The notes under the pieces were generated by a model. That model had not been told where the DNA came from and searched no databases. It worked only from the letters and a program-made list of their open reading frames with translations. 52,660 nt of DNA from Zygnema cylindricum (lineage: Eukaryota > Streptophyta > Zygnematophyceae > Zygnematales > Zygnemataceae). The translations under genes were made by a program, and so were the position numbers. The DNA lies in contig JBBHKE010001268.1 of NCBI GenBank assembly GCA_037447655.1, positions 1 to 52,660 on the forward strand, read 5' to 3'. This document shows, piece after piece, positions 23,833 through 34,564 of the stretch; the first letter of the stretch is position 1, and the number at the start of each line of letters is the position of its first letter.

Positions 23833-24042
23833 TACACCGCTCATTGCTATTAGTATTAAAAAAAAATTGCCACTTAAAACAACTTTTCTTCATGCACACT
23901 TGTAGGATTATCAATCTGATGGTTGTTTTTGGAAGGCAAGATTCTCACCTTCCTTTTGAGTTTCATTGATTGACAATCTGATAAGTGTGCACGAAGAAAA
24001 GATGTTTTAAGAGGTGAAAAAAACATTAGCACTAATTAGTGA
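23833..24042. mobile_element. MITE, family 1, intact in copy A
   Basis: Left end TACACCGCTCATTGCTATTAG, arms AACTTTTCTTCATGCACACT and its inverse GTGTGCACGAAGAAAAGATG. The right end is decayed. In copy B the same element is split by a LINE-like insertion. Confidence 0.75.
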
Positions 24043-24192
24043 AGTCAGAAATGTGTATATGGTGATGGTGTCCTTTTTTTATTTTCTGTTCTTGCCCCAT
24101 CATCCCATTGTGTCGCACACGGTGTCTCCTACCCATCAGTTGCAATATGAGTTCTCATATTCTCATCTTCTAACGACATGCTTTCCTTGAAA

Positions 24193-24411
24193 TACACCGT
24201 GTATCACTACTAGTGTTGATATTTTTTCCTCCTTTAAACATTTTTTCTCCTTGCACAGTCGTCAGATTTTAATTCTGACAGAAGTAATTGAAACGTATGG
24301 ATTCTACCTTCCTAATGGCGGCCTTCCACCTAAAAACGTACATGTGTGCACAGATAAAAGATGTTTTAAGTGGAGAAAAATAAATACTAACAAATAGCGA
24401 TACACGATGTA
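24193..24411. mobile_element. MITE, family 1, copy A
   Basis: TA-flanked ends CACCGTGTATCACTACTAG and the inverse of TAGCGATACACGATG. Inner arms are CTCCTTGCACAG and GTGTGCACAGATAAAAGATG. Its duplicate is at 32502-32717. Confidence 0.8.
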
Positions 24412-25142
24412 GGGTTGCAACCATCTACACTGCTGAGAAACCTGACTTGGTGGTCAACTCTTTACAATAAGATCTTTAAAAAGATGTAATTTGGAGCATG
24501 AATGTACTCAGGCGATTGTAATGCCAATTTAATTTTCAGCATCACATAATACTGTTTTACAAAAAAAAAAAAGTACCAAGTTTTGATTCGATTTGGTCGA
24601 GATTGTGACGCGTGTCACACCCACAAACGCCATGAATTCCACTACCATAGGTGGGCGACCCACTTTCTCCACAGAAATCACAAAAATTCAAGGCACAAAG
24701 TCAAACATTTTGTTACACACAAAAACTTGTTTGTACGTAATTCATTACACTACAGTACAATGGAACATGCCATACAGCTTAGAATCAAAGCACTTAACTA
24801 AATGCGGGGATAAATAATACAACTCCTGACGATAATGCCATATTGAAATTGAATATAGGGATTATCTAAAATTCAAAAAAGTACACAAAAAAAACCCGCT
24901 TCGAGTATAACACTGCGGATAACAACAAATAACATCCAAAGCACTGACAGTATGTTCCCACAAAAAAACAGCTACCACAAAAAAGCAAAAAATGCACGAC
25001 AAAAGATAATGCTGCTCCCAGAAAGGCCACAAAATTCACAGAGCTCAAACAAAAAAAAAAGACCATTTGACATCTTATAAGTTTACGTTCAAGTTTTGAC
25101 TGGAACAATGACAACATTGAAAGACACTTACAGAAAAACAGG

Positions 25143-25171
25143 AACACCCACTTCTCAGTGGGTGTTTTTTT
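25143..25171 (+). terminator. Perfect hairpin followed by a T run
   Basis: A 10-bp stem AACACCCACT / AGTGGGTGTT with loop TCTC is followed directly by further Ts. The form resembles a terminator or small-RNA 3' end, but no RNA gene is recognised upstream. The hairpin is conserved in copy B at 33449-33472. Confidence 0.4.
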
Positions 25172-25343
25172 ATGTAGCATAGTTTTATATGCAAGCACCA
25201 AAAAGAATTCACAAGTAACAAACACAAATAATGTGTCCCGCTTGTCACTACTGGTAAAAAAAATAATAAATAGTGCGAGTTGTGTAATAAACACAAACAA
25301 TGAACACTTAAGAAAAACCACGAACGTATATTTTGATACGATG

Positions 25344-25374
25344 TATTTTTTTGTGGGTGACTCTTCACCCACAA
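25344..25374 (-). terminator. Second perfect hairpin with T run, opposite strand
   Basis: Stem TTGTGGGTGA / TCACCCACAA with loop CTCT; on the minus strand it is followed by a T run. It lies about 190 bases from the hairpin at 25143 and shares the GTGGGTG core. It lies beyond the end of the duplication, so copy B lacks it. Confidence 0.35.
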
Positions 25375-25565
25375 GGACAAAAAGACATTCACAGAAAGTT
25401 ACAACAGTAACAAGGTCAGTTTTGAACTTGCATTTGAATATTCTACAGTTTACCAGAAAAAAAAAACAAACTCGAGACACTTAAAACACCGGAAAGACCC
25501 TCGTCGTAATAGAAAACAGCACGTAAAAAACGAAAAAACACCATCGACAAAAAAACACCCTTGTA

Positions 25566-25575
25566 NNNNNNNNNN
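25566..25575. other. Assembly gap of 10 N
   Basis: Ten N bases. The sequence immediately to the right resumes as a copy of 18600 onward, in the middle of the last PAAT-like exon. Confidence 1.
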
Positions 25576-25730
25576 GCAAATTGGAACGATTGGAAAGTGT
25601 CTGCGAACGAATTGAAAATAGAATGGAAAGCAACTTGAAAGCCATGGATTCTCGGATACAATTGTTGGAACAACATGTGAGAATTGGAAATTCAAAAGGG
25701 GGCACAACTGAAGACAATCGAAAGGCTTAA
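25576..25730 (+). pseudogene. Duplicated 3' end of the PAAT-like last exon
   Basis: The last 51 codons and stop codon of the gene at 15649-18754 reappear here immediately after the gap with little or no change, without any upstream part. It is either a truncated duplicate or the other haplotype of the same gene, cut by the gap. Confidence 0.85.
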
Positions 25731-26300
25731 TCGAGTTCAGTGGAGATCAATTTGGACGATTCGAATTGGTGATGGAAATGCGCGAAATGGAGCAATTGAA
25801 GGAAACGGGGGAAAGGGAGGAGATGAAGGAAAAGGGGGGAGAATGGAGGAATTGAAGGAGAGGGGAGAAGGGGGGGAAAGGGGGGAAAGGGGGGAGAATG
25901 GGGGAGAATGGAGGAAAACGGGGGATAATGGAGGAATTGAAGGAAATGGGGGAAATGGGGGAGAATGGGGGAAAATTGGGGAAATTGAGGAATTGAAGGA
26001 AATGGGGGACGGAGAAGAAAGGACGTAAATCAAGTAGTCAATTACAAGTGGCAATATTTTTCTGCAAATATTGGGTTGAGCTTTTGAAGGTAAACTTCAC
26101 TGCCCATCGCCATGAGAGTTCATAACTCTATTTCGAGTGAGGGCTTTTTTATTACCCAAAATGATGAATTAATGTTAATAACATTATTAGTTTCAGTGGT
26201 CCATCATAGCTCATTGGTCCATCATATCTCATTGGTCCATAAGGAACTATGTTGCGAAAAATAATTTAATGTAGTTATAATACTAAATCTGCATTAAAGC

Positions 26301-26524
26301 TACACTGTCCATCATTATTAGAGTTGAACATTTTTCGGGCAGTCAAAAGTACTTTTTCTCATTACACAGTTTTTCGATTTTCAATCGTGACATCACGATG
26401 GAAGGGTAAGATCGTTACCTTTCGATCGGTTGCCCCAGAACAAAAATTTCCATTGGTTGACCACAGAGAAAAAATATTTTGACTGCCCGAAAAATGTTTA
26501 ACTCTAATAACGATGGTCGGTGTA
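26301..26524. mobile_element. MITE, family 3 (224 bp), copy B
   Basis: The duplicate of the element at 19221-19444 has the same length, both TA-flanked ends and a few substitutions. Confidence 0.8.
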
Positions 26525-29500
26525 GTATTTGACTAACTCGAATAGTGAGGAAGGTGTAGTATTTCTGACTTCACCCAAAAAGAAACTGAAAAAAAAACAC
26601 TTAAAACCAAATAAATTTCAATTTTCTCTTACGGCATAACGACCAGTCTTCAGTTTCTATGTTTGAGCTAATGCGATTGAGAATTTTTCGTGCAAAGTAA
26701 AAAAATTATTAATCCTTACTAAAACCATATCATCTTAACCCAAACTTACAACTTTACAAGGCAAATTACTACTATTGTTATTAGTTGAGGAATAATGAAG
26801 CCAGTAAGTAGTGTTGCGTTGACCCAAACGATCAAATGTTTGACCTCTTATATAAACGTTTAAACACTTTAACTATAGCTGTAGGATGTATGTTTGTTAG
26901 AGGGAATATTTTGATTTGACTCTACTCTAATAGCTGTAATCTGTTATATTTTTATTTATTTTTTGCAGGCTTTCAGATAAAAACAAAATTGTGCTTTTGT
27001 TTCCGTGGTCTAATTTAGGTTAATGGCCATTTAAATCTCTAATAAAACAAAACCGCAAAAATCGTAAAACTCAAAACCTAAAAAAACCTAAAAGCCTGAA
27101 ACCACAAGATAAAACAAAACCTAAAAAACTCTAAAAAACCCTAAAACTGAAAAGCTAAAGAAACCTAAAACCACAAGGAAACTCTATTAACTTTAGAAAC
27201 TCTTGAAACCAAAGAACTTTTAGAAACCTTAAAAACCGAGAACTCCAAAACCCTAAACCCTTAAATACCAAAACCTAAGCAACTTGGGAAAAAACAAATT
27301 GAGGTCGAAGAAAAAAAGGTGGAATGGACAAAGAGAGTTTAAAAAATAAAAGACAAAAAAAAAAAAAAGGATATCTGTTGGGCACAAAAAAATACCTTTA
27401 CCCTTTTTCCTTTAAATGTCATTTTTTTTGAAAAGACTTCGTGGAGGAGCCTGTAGATAGAAAAAAGAGTACAAGTGTAAAAAGTTTATTCGAATTAAAA
27501 AAAATGTGCACAATGTTGTTGTTGTTGTTTTTTTTTTTTTTTTTGTCTTTACAATTTGTAATCAATTTTACTTTGGTCATTCAATAATGACATTTTTTTG
27601 TACCTTTTTTTGGTTGAATTGAACCGAAAAAAAGGGAATTTTATAATGTGGTTCCTAACTTTTAAGCTTTTCTATAAATTATACCCCAGTCTACATCTCT
27701 TTAAGGTTTAAAAAAAAAAAGTTGAATGTTTGCAGTATAACACATCAAAAATGTGACTTACACATATTGTACAGTTGGGGAATGTTAAGTCTATTACGTT
27801 GCAGATTTAACTCTATTTGAGATCCTTCGAAATTAATAGAATATTTACTCTATTACAAGGTCAAAAGGAAACATAACGGTAATACCAGACCTGTAAACGA
27901 AAGAGACACTTATTAGAGTTAAGTTTGACCCTAAAATGGGTTATGTTTCACAAAACGTCAACAAATTAGAGTCACAATGTGTACATATTAAACTTATAAA
28001 ATTTAGGATGGAAAAAACGCGGCGCCTTGAAACCAAGAAAGATAACAAACAACCGGCAAATGCGGACAGAACACAAAAAAATGATTTTTATTCTGACTAA
28101 TCCCATCCACATCCTCGTCGCGTGGTGGGTGACGTCTGAATCTCGCGGAGCCATTTTCACAAAACGACGCCATTTTTTGGCCAAGATGCGGGTCGTCGTC
28201 CGCTGCCACGTGTAGCCTTGCGATATCCAATACGCCATACCTTATTTTTGGTCCACATAGCATTATTAGAGTAAGCAATAACATGGTGGGGAACGACATA
28301 GAAGTGCGCGTGATTATCGTCGCTTCATATTTTATGAGGTACGAAAAAAAACATGGGTAAGTGCGCGGCTCTATCCGTATTTTCATCCCTCCCTCACTCC
28401 TTGTCTCTCCCTATCTTTCCTCCCTCTCTCACTCTCATTCCCTCCCTATCCTTTTACCTTTCCCTCTTCGGATTGTCAATGTCCCTCGTTCTTTCCCATA
28501 CCCTTTCCCTACTCTTCTCTCTCACTCTTCTTCCCACTCTCTTTAAATTTGTAGGCGGAGTTTTTTGTTTGGGTTTTTTAGCGAGTCATGAATATGTTTC
28601 TATGACTTTCAAGGAAAATAAATATTATTTGATAATACAAAAATAATTATCTTAGTAAAAAGAGTACAATGGGAGTGCACCGAAGTACAAAGGTATAACA
28701 AAAGACGAAATAAAGGTGATTATAAAATAAAGTGGTCTCCATTAATTTGCAAAAATACCAATAGAGATACTTGACAATGAAATGCACAATTAACTGAAAA
28801 CCGAAAACGGAAAACGGAAAACCGAAAACCTAAATGATAAAAGAAGACCGAAGAGTGTATAACTCAATAATCATTGCAGCATTTCACAACTTTAATGTAC
28901 CCTCACTCGAAAGTCCTAACCATAAAATGCCACATTTAAACACCTTTGATTTTGTCTCGTCTCTTTCTACCTTCCATGAAAAAATGGAAAAAATAAATAG
29001 AATGGAAGGTGTCCCACACAATATATTTGGCAAAAAAAAAAAAACCCGACTTCATTCAAAAGCGCAATGGTAAACCATCTGAGTCCATGGGAACAAAAAG
29101 GGGGGGCAATTCCAAAACTTAAAAACTAACTGTAAAACTACATGTGAAGGAAAGCACGCAAAAAGTAAAAGCAAGCCGAAAGAAACGAACAAACAAAAAA
29201 AAGACAGGTAAAACAAAGGCACCCAATAGAGTAATAACCTCCAAAGGAAAGACCCAATAGAGTGCGTAAACCAAAATGACTTATCCAAACTCAACACAAC
29301 TAACGATCTAGGAAAAGTAACCTTGTAAGTCCCCGCAGCCCGAAGGAGCACGTTGAGGGAGTTTAGGAACACGCGGACGATCCATAACAGCAATAAGACC
29401 ATTGTTCTCCTTTGGTAAGATGATTCTTCTATAAAGAAAGATGGCAGGATAAATTAAAAAGCACGATGGTAAACCATCTGAGTCCAAGGGTACAAAAGGG

Positions 29501-29639
29501 GTGGCATGGCCAAAACTGAAAAACTACAATAAAAAACAAAGAGAGCGATGGGAACACAAAAAAAAGGAAACAAACAACGAGGAAAATAAAAGCACCCAAA
29601 CTCAAAACGAAAAGCACGGCAACTCACAAAACCAAAACT

Positions 29640-30030
29640 ACAACCCCAACCCTAAATAAATTAAATATCTATGAAAAGTATAAAGGAGGATAGAAGCCTG
29701 CACTCGTTGTAAAGCCACAGATAAACGTTGACGATAAAAAAAAGTTAAGGACTGAAGCAGGAGAGCTCCCAAGTCCATGACGCTGGAACGAGTGTCGACC
29801 ATGGGAATGGAGAAACTTGTCCAGCGCAACACACAACCAAATATCTCGACGGCAATTGGAATAAAATCATCCATGGGATCTCGGTGTGCATAATCATGCT
29901 CCTTCTTCTTAGTCGCGTCACGGGCGGCCAACCCAACATGCCGAGCCACTTGCTTGACACGACTGTATCCGAGGTAGGGTTCGCCAAAACAATGTCACCA
30001 ACTACGCGACGTGCACCATCAAGTAGTACA
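29640..30030 (-). mobile_element. LINE-like fragment, copy B
   Basis: This is the counterpart of the copy A minus-strand fragment. Frames contain DPMDDFIPIAVEIFGCVL and VLANPTSDTVV in different phases, so it is not translatable as one protein. The oppositely oriented partner follows at about 30290-30640. Confidence 0.5.
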
Positions 30031-30861
30031 ATATCAAGCCGACTAAAAAAACCTACAAAACCCTAAACCCAACAAGAAATAATATGGGAAGCCTCCTGAC
30101 ATACAGAAAATTCCCCCACAAAAGCGATAGTCACAATGGTTTCACGAATAGTGTTGTGAGCCTGAATCAACTTGCCCTCATGGGAGCAATGTAGCGAATT
30201 GAATCAAATCAAGCTCAAGAACACGGTCACACGAGCAACGAAAGGAGCCAAGAAAAGGTGTAAGAGGGAAGCTCCAACATTTTTTAGTGGTTTGTTGACA
30301 GCTCATAAATCCAAATAGAATATTGTTGTGGCTCAGGTGCCTCAGCATGTTGGCGTGGTTGGGTCAATTTTTTTCAATTGTTTGGGTGTTATTTCAATCG
30401 AGTTTTTTTATTGTTTGGCTTCTCTGCTTTGGGCGACTTCCTTGGCATTTGTGGTCGACAATATTCCGAGAGGAGGGTGTCCTCACGAACTTTCCCTTTT
30501 TTTTATTTTTTAATCGTCAGCGCTTATCTATTACTGTATACAGCTTTCATTATTCTTTGGTCCTTCGTCTCCCCTCAATATTGATCGCCCTCAATATGTT
30601 CCTCCGGGCTTGGGAGATTTACAACACCACACCCAAAGCGATTTTTCCTTTTGTTGTTGTTTTTGTTGTTTGGTAGGGTATTTTGTGTTGTTGTTGGTTT
30701 AATGTGTTTGTTATCTTTTTTCGTGTACTTTTTTTTATTTGCCCTTCTATGTGTTTCCATTTTTTTTTCTTTATATTAGGTTCGCTTCTCCTCGTGTTTG
30801 GTTTTTCTTGTCGTTTTTGGCCGTTCATTTCCTTTATATCTATTGTATTTAGATGATTTAC

Positions 30862-31508
30862 TAGTGTTGCGTATCGGGTAAATTCATATCGCGATAATTT
30901 TGATATTCGATATATCGAATATCGATCGAACAAACTCCTTGATATATCGTACCGGGACCAACATAAATTATCGCGATATATATTGCGATATATTGTATAT
31001 TTTAAATTTAATATTTTATATAATAATTTATTTTAGCGAAAAGACAAATTGTTTGATACGCCATGTACGACGTGATTTTCGTTCCGTGACTTAAAGGTAG
31101 ACGCCGCAAAATGTAACCGACAAAGAATTACTAATTCTGTAATTCATATATAATTACTTATTTAGTATGTAGAGAACTTCACATATGAAAAGTTCACCCT
31201 AATTTAGTCAAAGTATGATCTGAAAATAAAAAAATTGCAGACTTATAATTATTATCATTATTTATTTTTTGAAGTGTACAAAATGTGGATTTTTATTATT
31301 ATTTTTAGGGTTTATTTTTTCAAGTGTACAAAATGTGAAAGTTTATTATTATTTTTATTAATTTGGAGTAGTAGTAGCTACAACTACGAGCTGCAGTGGC
31401 ACTAGTACTGGCAGCAGCAGTAGTAATAGCAGCAGTATCAAGAATAGTTATAATTTTTTTTAAGCCTCGATATATCGGCGATATATCGCGATATTTAGCT
31501 TTTCGATA
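30862..31508 (+). mobile_element. hAT-like element B relative, without nested element, right end lost
   Basis: It starts TAGTGTTGCGTATCGGG, continues with the ATATCGCGATAT-rich part, and has the uninterrupted site GTGACTTAAAGGTAGAC at about 31088-31104. It ends in the right-hand palindromic region (CGATATATCGGCGATATATC) without the terminal TAG. The internal part differs from the 9132 copy and includes a short trinucleotide-like stretch at 31365-31440. Confidence 0.7.
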
Positions 31509-32330
31509 TAAAAAAATTGACACTTAAAACTTTTCTTCATGCACACTTGTAGGATTATTAATCTGATGGTTGTTTTTGGAAGAGAGGCAGGATAAATTAA
31601 AAAGCACGATGGTAAACCATCTAAGTCCGGGGGTACAAAAAGGGTGGTATGGCCAACACATAAAAACTACCAGGGCAATAAAACTAAAGAGAGCAACGGG
31701 AACAACAACAAGGCAAATAAAAGCACCCAAACCCAAAATGAAAAGCCCAGCAACACACAAATCCAAAACCACAACTCTAACACCAACTCAATTATCTATC
31801 TAAAAGCAACCCCGTAAGTCCCCCCAACCCGGGGGAGCACGTTGAGGGAGGTCCGGAACACGGCGACGATCCATAACCGAGAAAGCCGATCGGAGGAGAA
31901 TAGAAGCCTGCACTCTCTGTAAAGCCACAGATAAGCGTTGACGATAAAAAGATGTAAGGACCGAAGGAGGAGGGCTCCCAGGTCCTCGGCGCTCGAAAGC
32001 ACGTCGAGAGCAAGTACGGAGAAACTCGTCCATTGCAACACCCACACAACCAAAGATCTCGACCGCCATCGGAATAAAGTCGTCCATAGGGTCCCTGTGA
32101 GCATAATCACGCTCCTTCGCCTTAGCGGCATCACGAGCCACCACCCCAACATTTCGAGCCGCCCGTCCAACAACCGTAGCCGAAGAAGGGTTTGCCAAAA
32201 CATTATCACCGAAAATGCGACGGGCACCATCAAGCAAACTCACCTTCCTTTTAAATTTCATTGATTGACAATCTGACAAATGTGCACGAAGAAAAGGTGT
32301 TTTAAGAGGTGAAAAAAACATTAGCACTAC
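31509..32330. mobile_element. MITE of copy B split by a LINE-like insertion
   Basis: The left half (31509-31583) and right half (32244-32330) match the intact MITE at 23833-24042. Eight bases of the MITE (GCAAGATT) are missing at the junction, and 660 bases of LINE-like sequence fill it. Confidence 0.75.
31800..32243 (-). CDS. C-terminal part of a LINE-like polyprotein (fragment)
   Basis: One open minus-strand frame reads LLDGARRIFGDNVLANPSS, RDYAHRDPMDDFIPMAVEIF, FYRQRLSVALQRVQAS and ends near 31800. This is the block that follows the reverse transcriptase in non-LTR elements of this kind; the catalytic core is absent. It is the best-preserved of the related fragments, so it is probably the youngest. 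The open frame continues upstream into the MITE, where the extra codons are accidental. Confidence 0.5.
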   Translation of the reverse strand: MSLLDGARRIFGDNVLANPSSATVVGRAARNVGVVARDAAKAKERDYAHRDPMDDFIPMAVEIFGCVGVAMDEFLRTCSRRAFERRGPGSPPPSVLTSFYRQRLSVALQRVQASILLRSAFSVMDRRRVPDLPQRAPPGWGDLRGCF

Positions 32331-32501
32331 CAATGACGAGTGGTTTAGTGGCGTCAGAAATGTGTATACGGTGATGGTGTCCCTTTTTTTTTTGTTCTTG
32401 CCCCATCATCCCATTGTGTCGCACACGCTCGTCTCCTACCCATCAGTTGCAATATGAGTTCTCGTATTCTCATCTTCTAACGATAGATGCTTTCCTTGAA
32501 A

Positions 32502-32717
32502 TACAACCTGTATCACTGTTAGTGTTGATATTTTTTTCCACCTTTAAACATCTTTTCTCCTTGCACAGTCGTCAGATTTTAAATGATGCGATTGAGATGT
32601 AAGGTTTTCACCTTCCTAATGGCGGCCTTCCACCTAAAAACGTACATATGTGTACAGATAGAAGATGTTTTAAGTGGAGAAAAAGAAATATTAACACTAA
32701 TAGCGATACACGATGTA
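32502..32717. mobile_element. MITE, family 1, copy B
   Basis: Duplicate of the element at 24193-24411, with an internal deletion of a few bases and both ends recognisable. Confidence 0.8.
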
Positions 32718-33846
32718 GTGTTACGACCATCTACACTGCTGAGAAATCTGACTAGGTAGTCAACTCTTTATAATAAGATCTTTAAAAAGATGTAATTTGG
32801 AGCATGAATGTACGCAGGCGATTGTAATGCCAGTTTAATTTTCAGCATCACACATTACTGTTTTACAAAAAAAAAAAAAAGTACCAAGTTTAGATTCGAT
32901 TTCGTCGAGATTGCAACGTGTGTCACACCCACACACGCCATGAATTTTACTATCATAGGTGGACGTACCACTTTCTCCACAGAAATCACAAAAAATCAAG
33001 GCACAAAGTCAAACATTTTGTTACACAAAAACTTGCATGTACTTAATTCATTACGATACAGTGCAATGGAGCATGCCATACAGCTTTAGAATCGAAGCAC
33101 TTAACTAAATACAAAGATAAGTAGTACAACTCCTGATGATAATGCCATATTGAAATTGAACATATGGATTATCTAAAATTCAAAAAAGTACACAAAAAAA
33201 ACCCGCTTCGAATATAACACTGCGGATAACAACAACTAACATCCAAAGCACTGACAGTATGTTCCCACAAAAAAACAGCTACCATAAAAAAGCAAAAAAT
33301 GCACGACGGAAGATAATGCAGCTCCCAGAAAGGCCACAAAATTCACAGAGCTCAAACCAAAAAGAAGACCATTTGACATTTTATAAGTTTATGTACAAGT
33401 TATGATTGGAATAATGATAACATTGAAAGACGCTTACAGAAAAACAGGAACACCCACTTCTCAGTGGGTGTTTTTTTATGTAGCATAGTTTTGTATGCAA
33501 GCACCAAAAAGAATTCACAAGTGACAAACAGAAATAATGTGTCCCTCTTGTCACTACTGGTAAAAAAAATAATAAATAGTGCGAGTAAAACTGAATTGAA
33601 ACGCAAAACTACCTATAATACATGATAATAAAAATGAAAGACACAGTATGATTGAATTTTAGAGCTTTAGCGAGAAAATAGTGTGAACAACCAGTTGTAA
33701 CTTCTTGTTTAGTACTAACCAAATAACAACATAAACATTCGGAAAAATTAGTGTTCTACTCAGACCTAGACTTAGGTGAACTCGCATTTACTAAACAAAT
33801 AAAAAAGATGGAAAACATAGAAAAGATCATCACTAAATCATTGTAG

Positions 33847-34066
33847 TGTGTCCATCCCTATTGCCGTAAATGGATATTTTCACTTAAATCACCTTTTCTT
33901 GATGCACACATTCCGATTTTCATTTCCTAACGGAAGTAATCATCACACCTTTCCATCACAAGCTTAAATAATTATTAACAATCCAACGGGTGTGCACGGA
34001 GAAAATTGAGTTTGAAGGCCAAAAAAACAGCATTTGACGGAAATAGCGATAGTGATACACGGTGTA
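33847..34066. mobile_element. MITE, family 1, diverged
   Basis: It ends TAGTGATACACGGTGTA. Inner arms CTTTTCTTGATGCACACATT and GTGTGCACGGAGAAAATTGA are recognisable. The left end is poorly preserved. Confidence 0.6.
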
Positions 34067-34564
34067 CTTGTCACAGTCTTCAGCCATAATATTGTTTTCA
34101 GTGGAAATAAACATTAGCATGAAAGTAGAGAGAATGAAACAGAACTAAATATCATTTAAAAGCATCTCCCAGACTTTCCGAGTGCACTAAATTAAACTGC
34201 AAAATAAATTTCGAAAATTTCACATATCCACAAACCTTAACAAACAATTCTCACAGATTCACTAAGTTGAAAAACTCTTCCTGAAAATTCCTGCCTTGAA
34301 AAACGGGGGAAATCTCATAAAATCCTATGTAAAACCCAGTATGCAAGCATACCTCCACTATTTTCTTGGAGGATCTCTAGCGGTTGTCAGTGAACGAAGC
34401 CCAAACTTTAAACCTTTATGAAAACGAATAGAAACCACAAACCAAAAGCTCCTCTATACAAAAGCAATTACTGTGTAATTGCAGACATTGTCAACCTAAT
34501 GTCTGCTAATTCATTTTCCATTTTCAAATACTTTACTTTTAAAACACAAATTTATAACACAAAT

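Larger units (their letters stand above)
18600..25280. repeat. Segmental duplication, copy A
   Basis: This stretch is largely collinear with 25576-33586, with scattered substitutions and several indels. Shared landmarks are the PAAT-like last exon, the MITE at 19221, the LINE-like fragments at 21.2-22.8 kb, the MITE at 24193 and the hairpin at 25143. Segments only in copy A include about 95 bases beginning with an A29 run (21049-21140) and about 800 bases at 23059-23863. Confidence 0.9.
25576..33586. repeat. Segmental duplication, copy B
   Basis: Collinear with 18600-25280. Segments only in copy B are about 790 bases at 27755-28547, which ends in a CT-rich tract; the hAT-like element B relative at 30862-31508; and a LINE-like block at 31584-32243. 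Copy B ends at 33586 inside AGTGCGAGT, where copy A continues with different sequence. Confidence 0.9.

Noticed and set aside
24866-25480. 204-codon minus-strand frame rich in Phe and Cys
   Set aside because: It reads through both hairpins and A/T-rich repeats, and copy B breaks it. No family resemblance.
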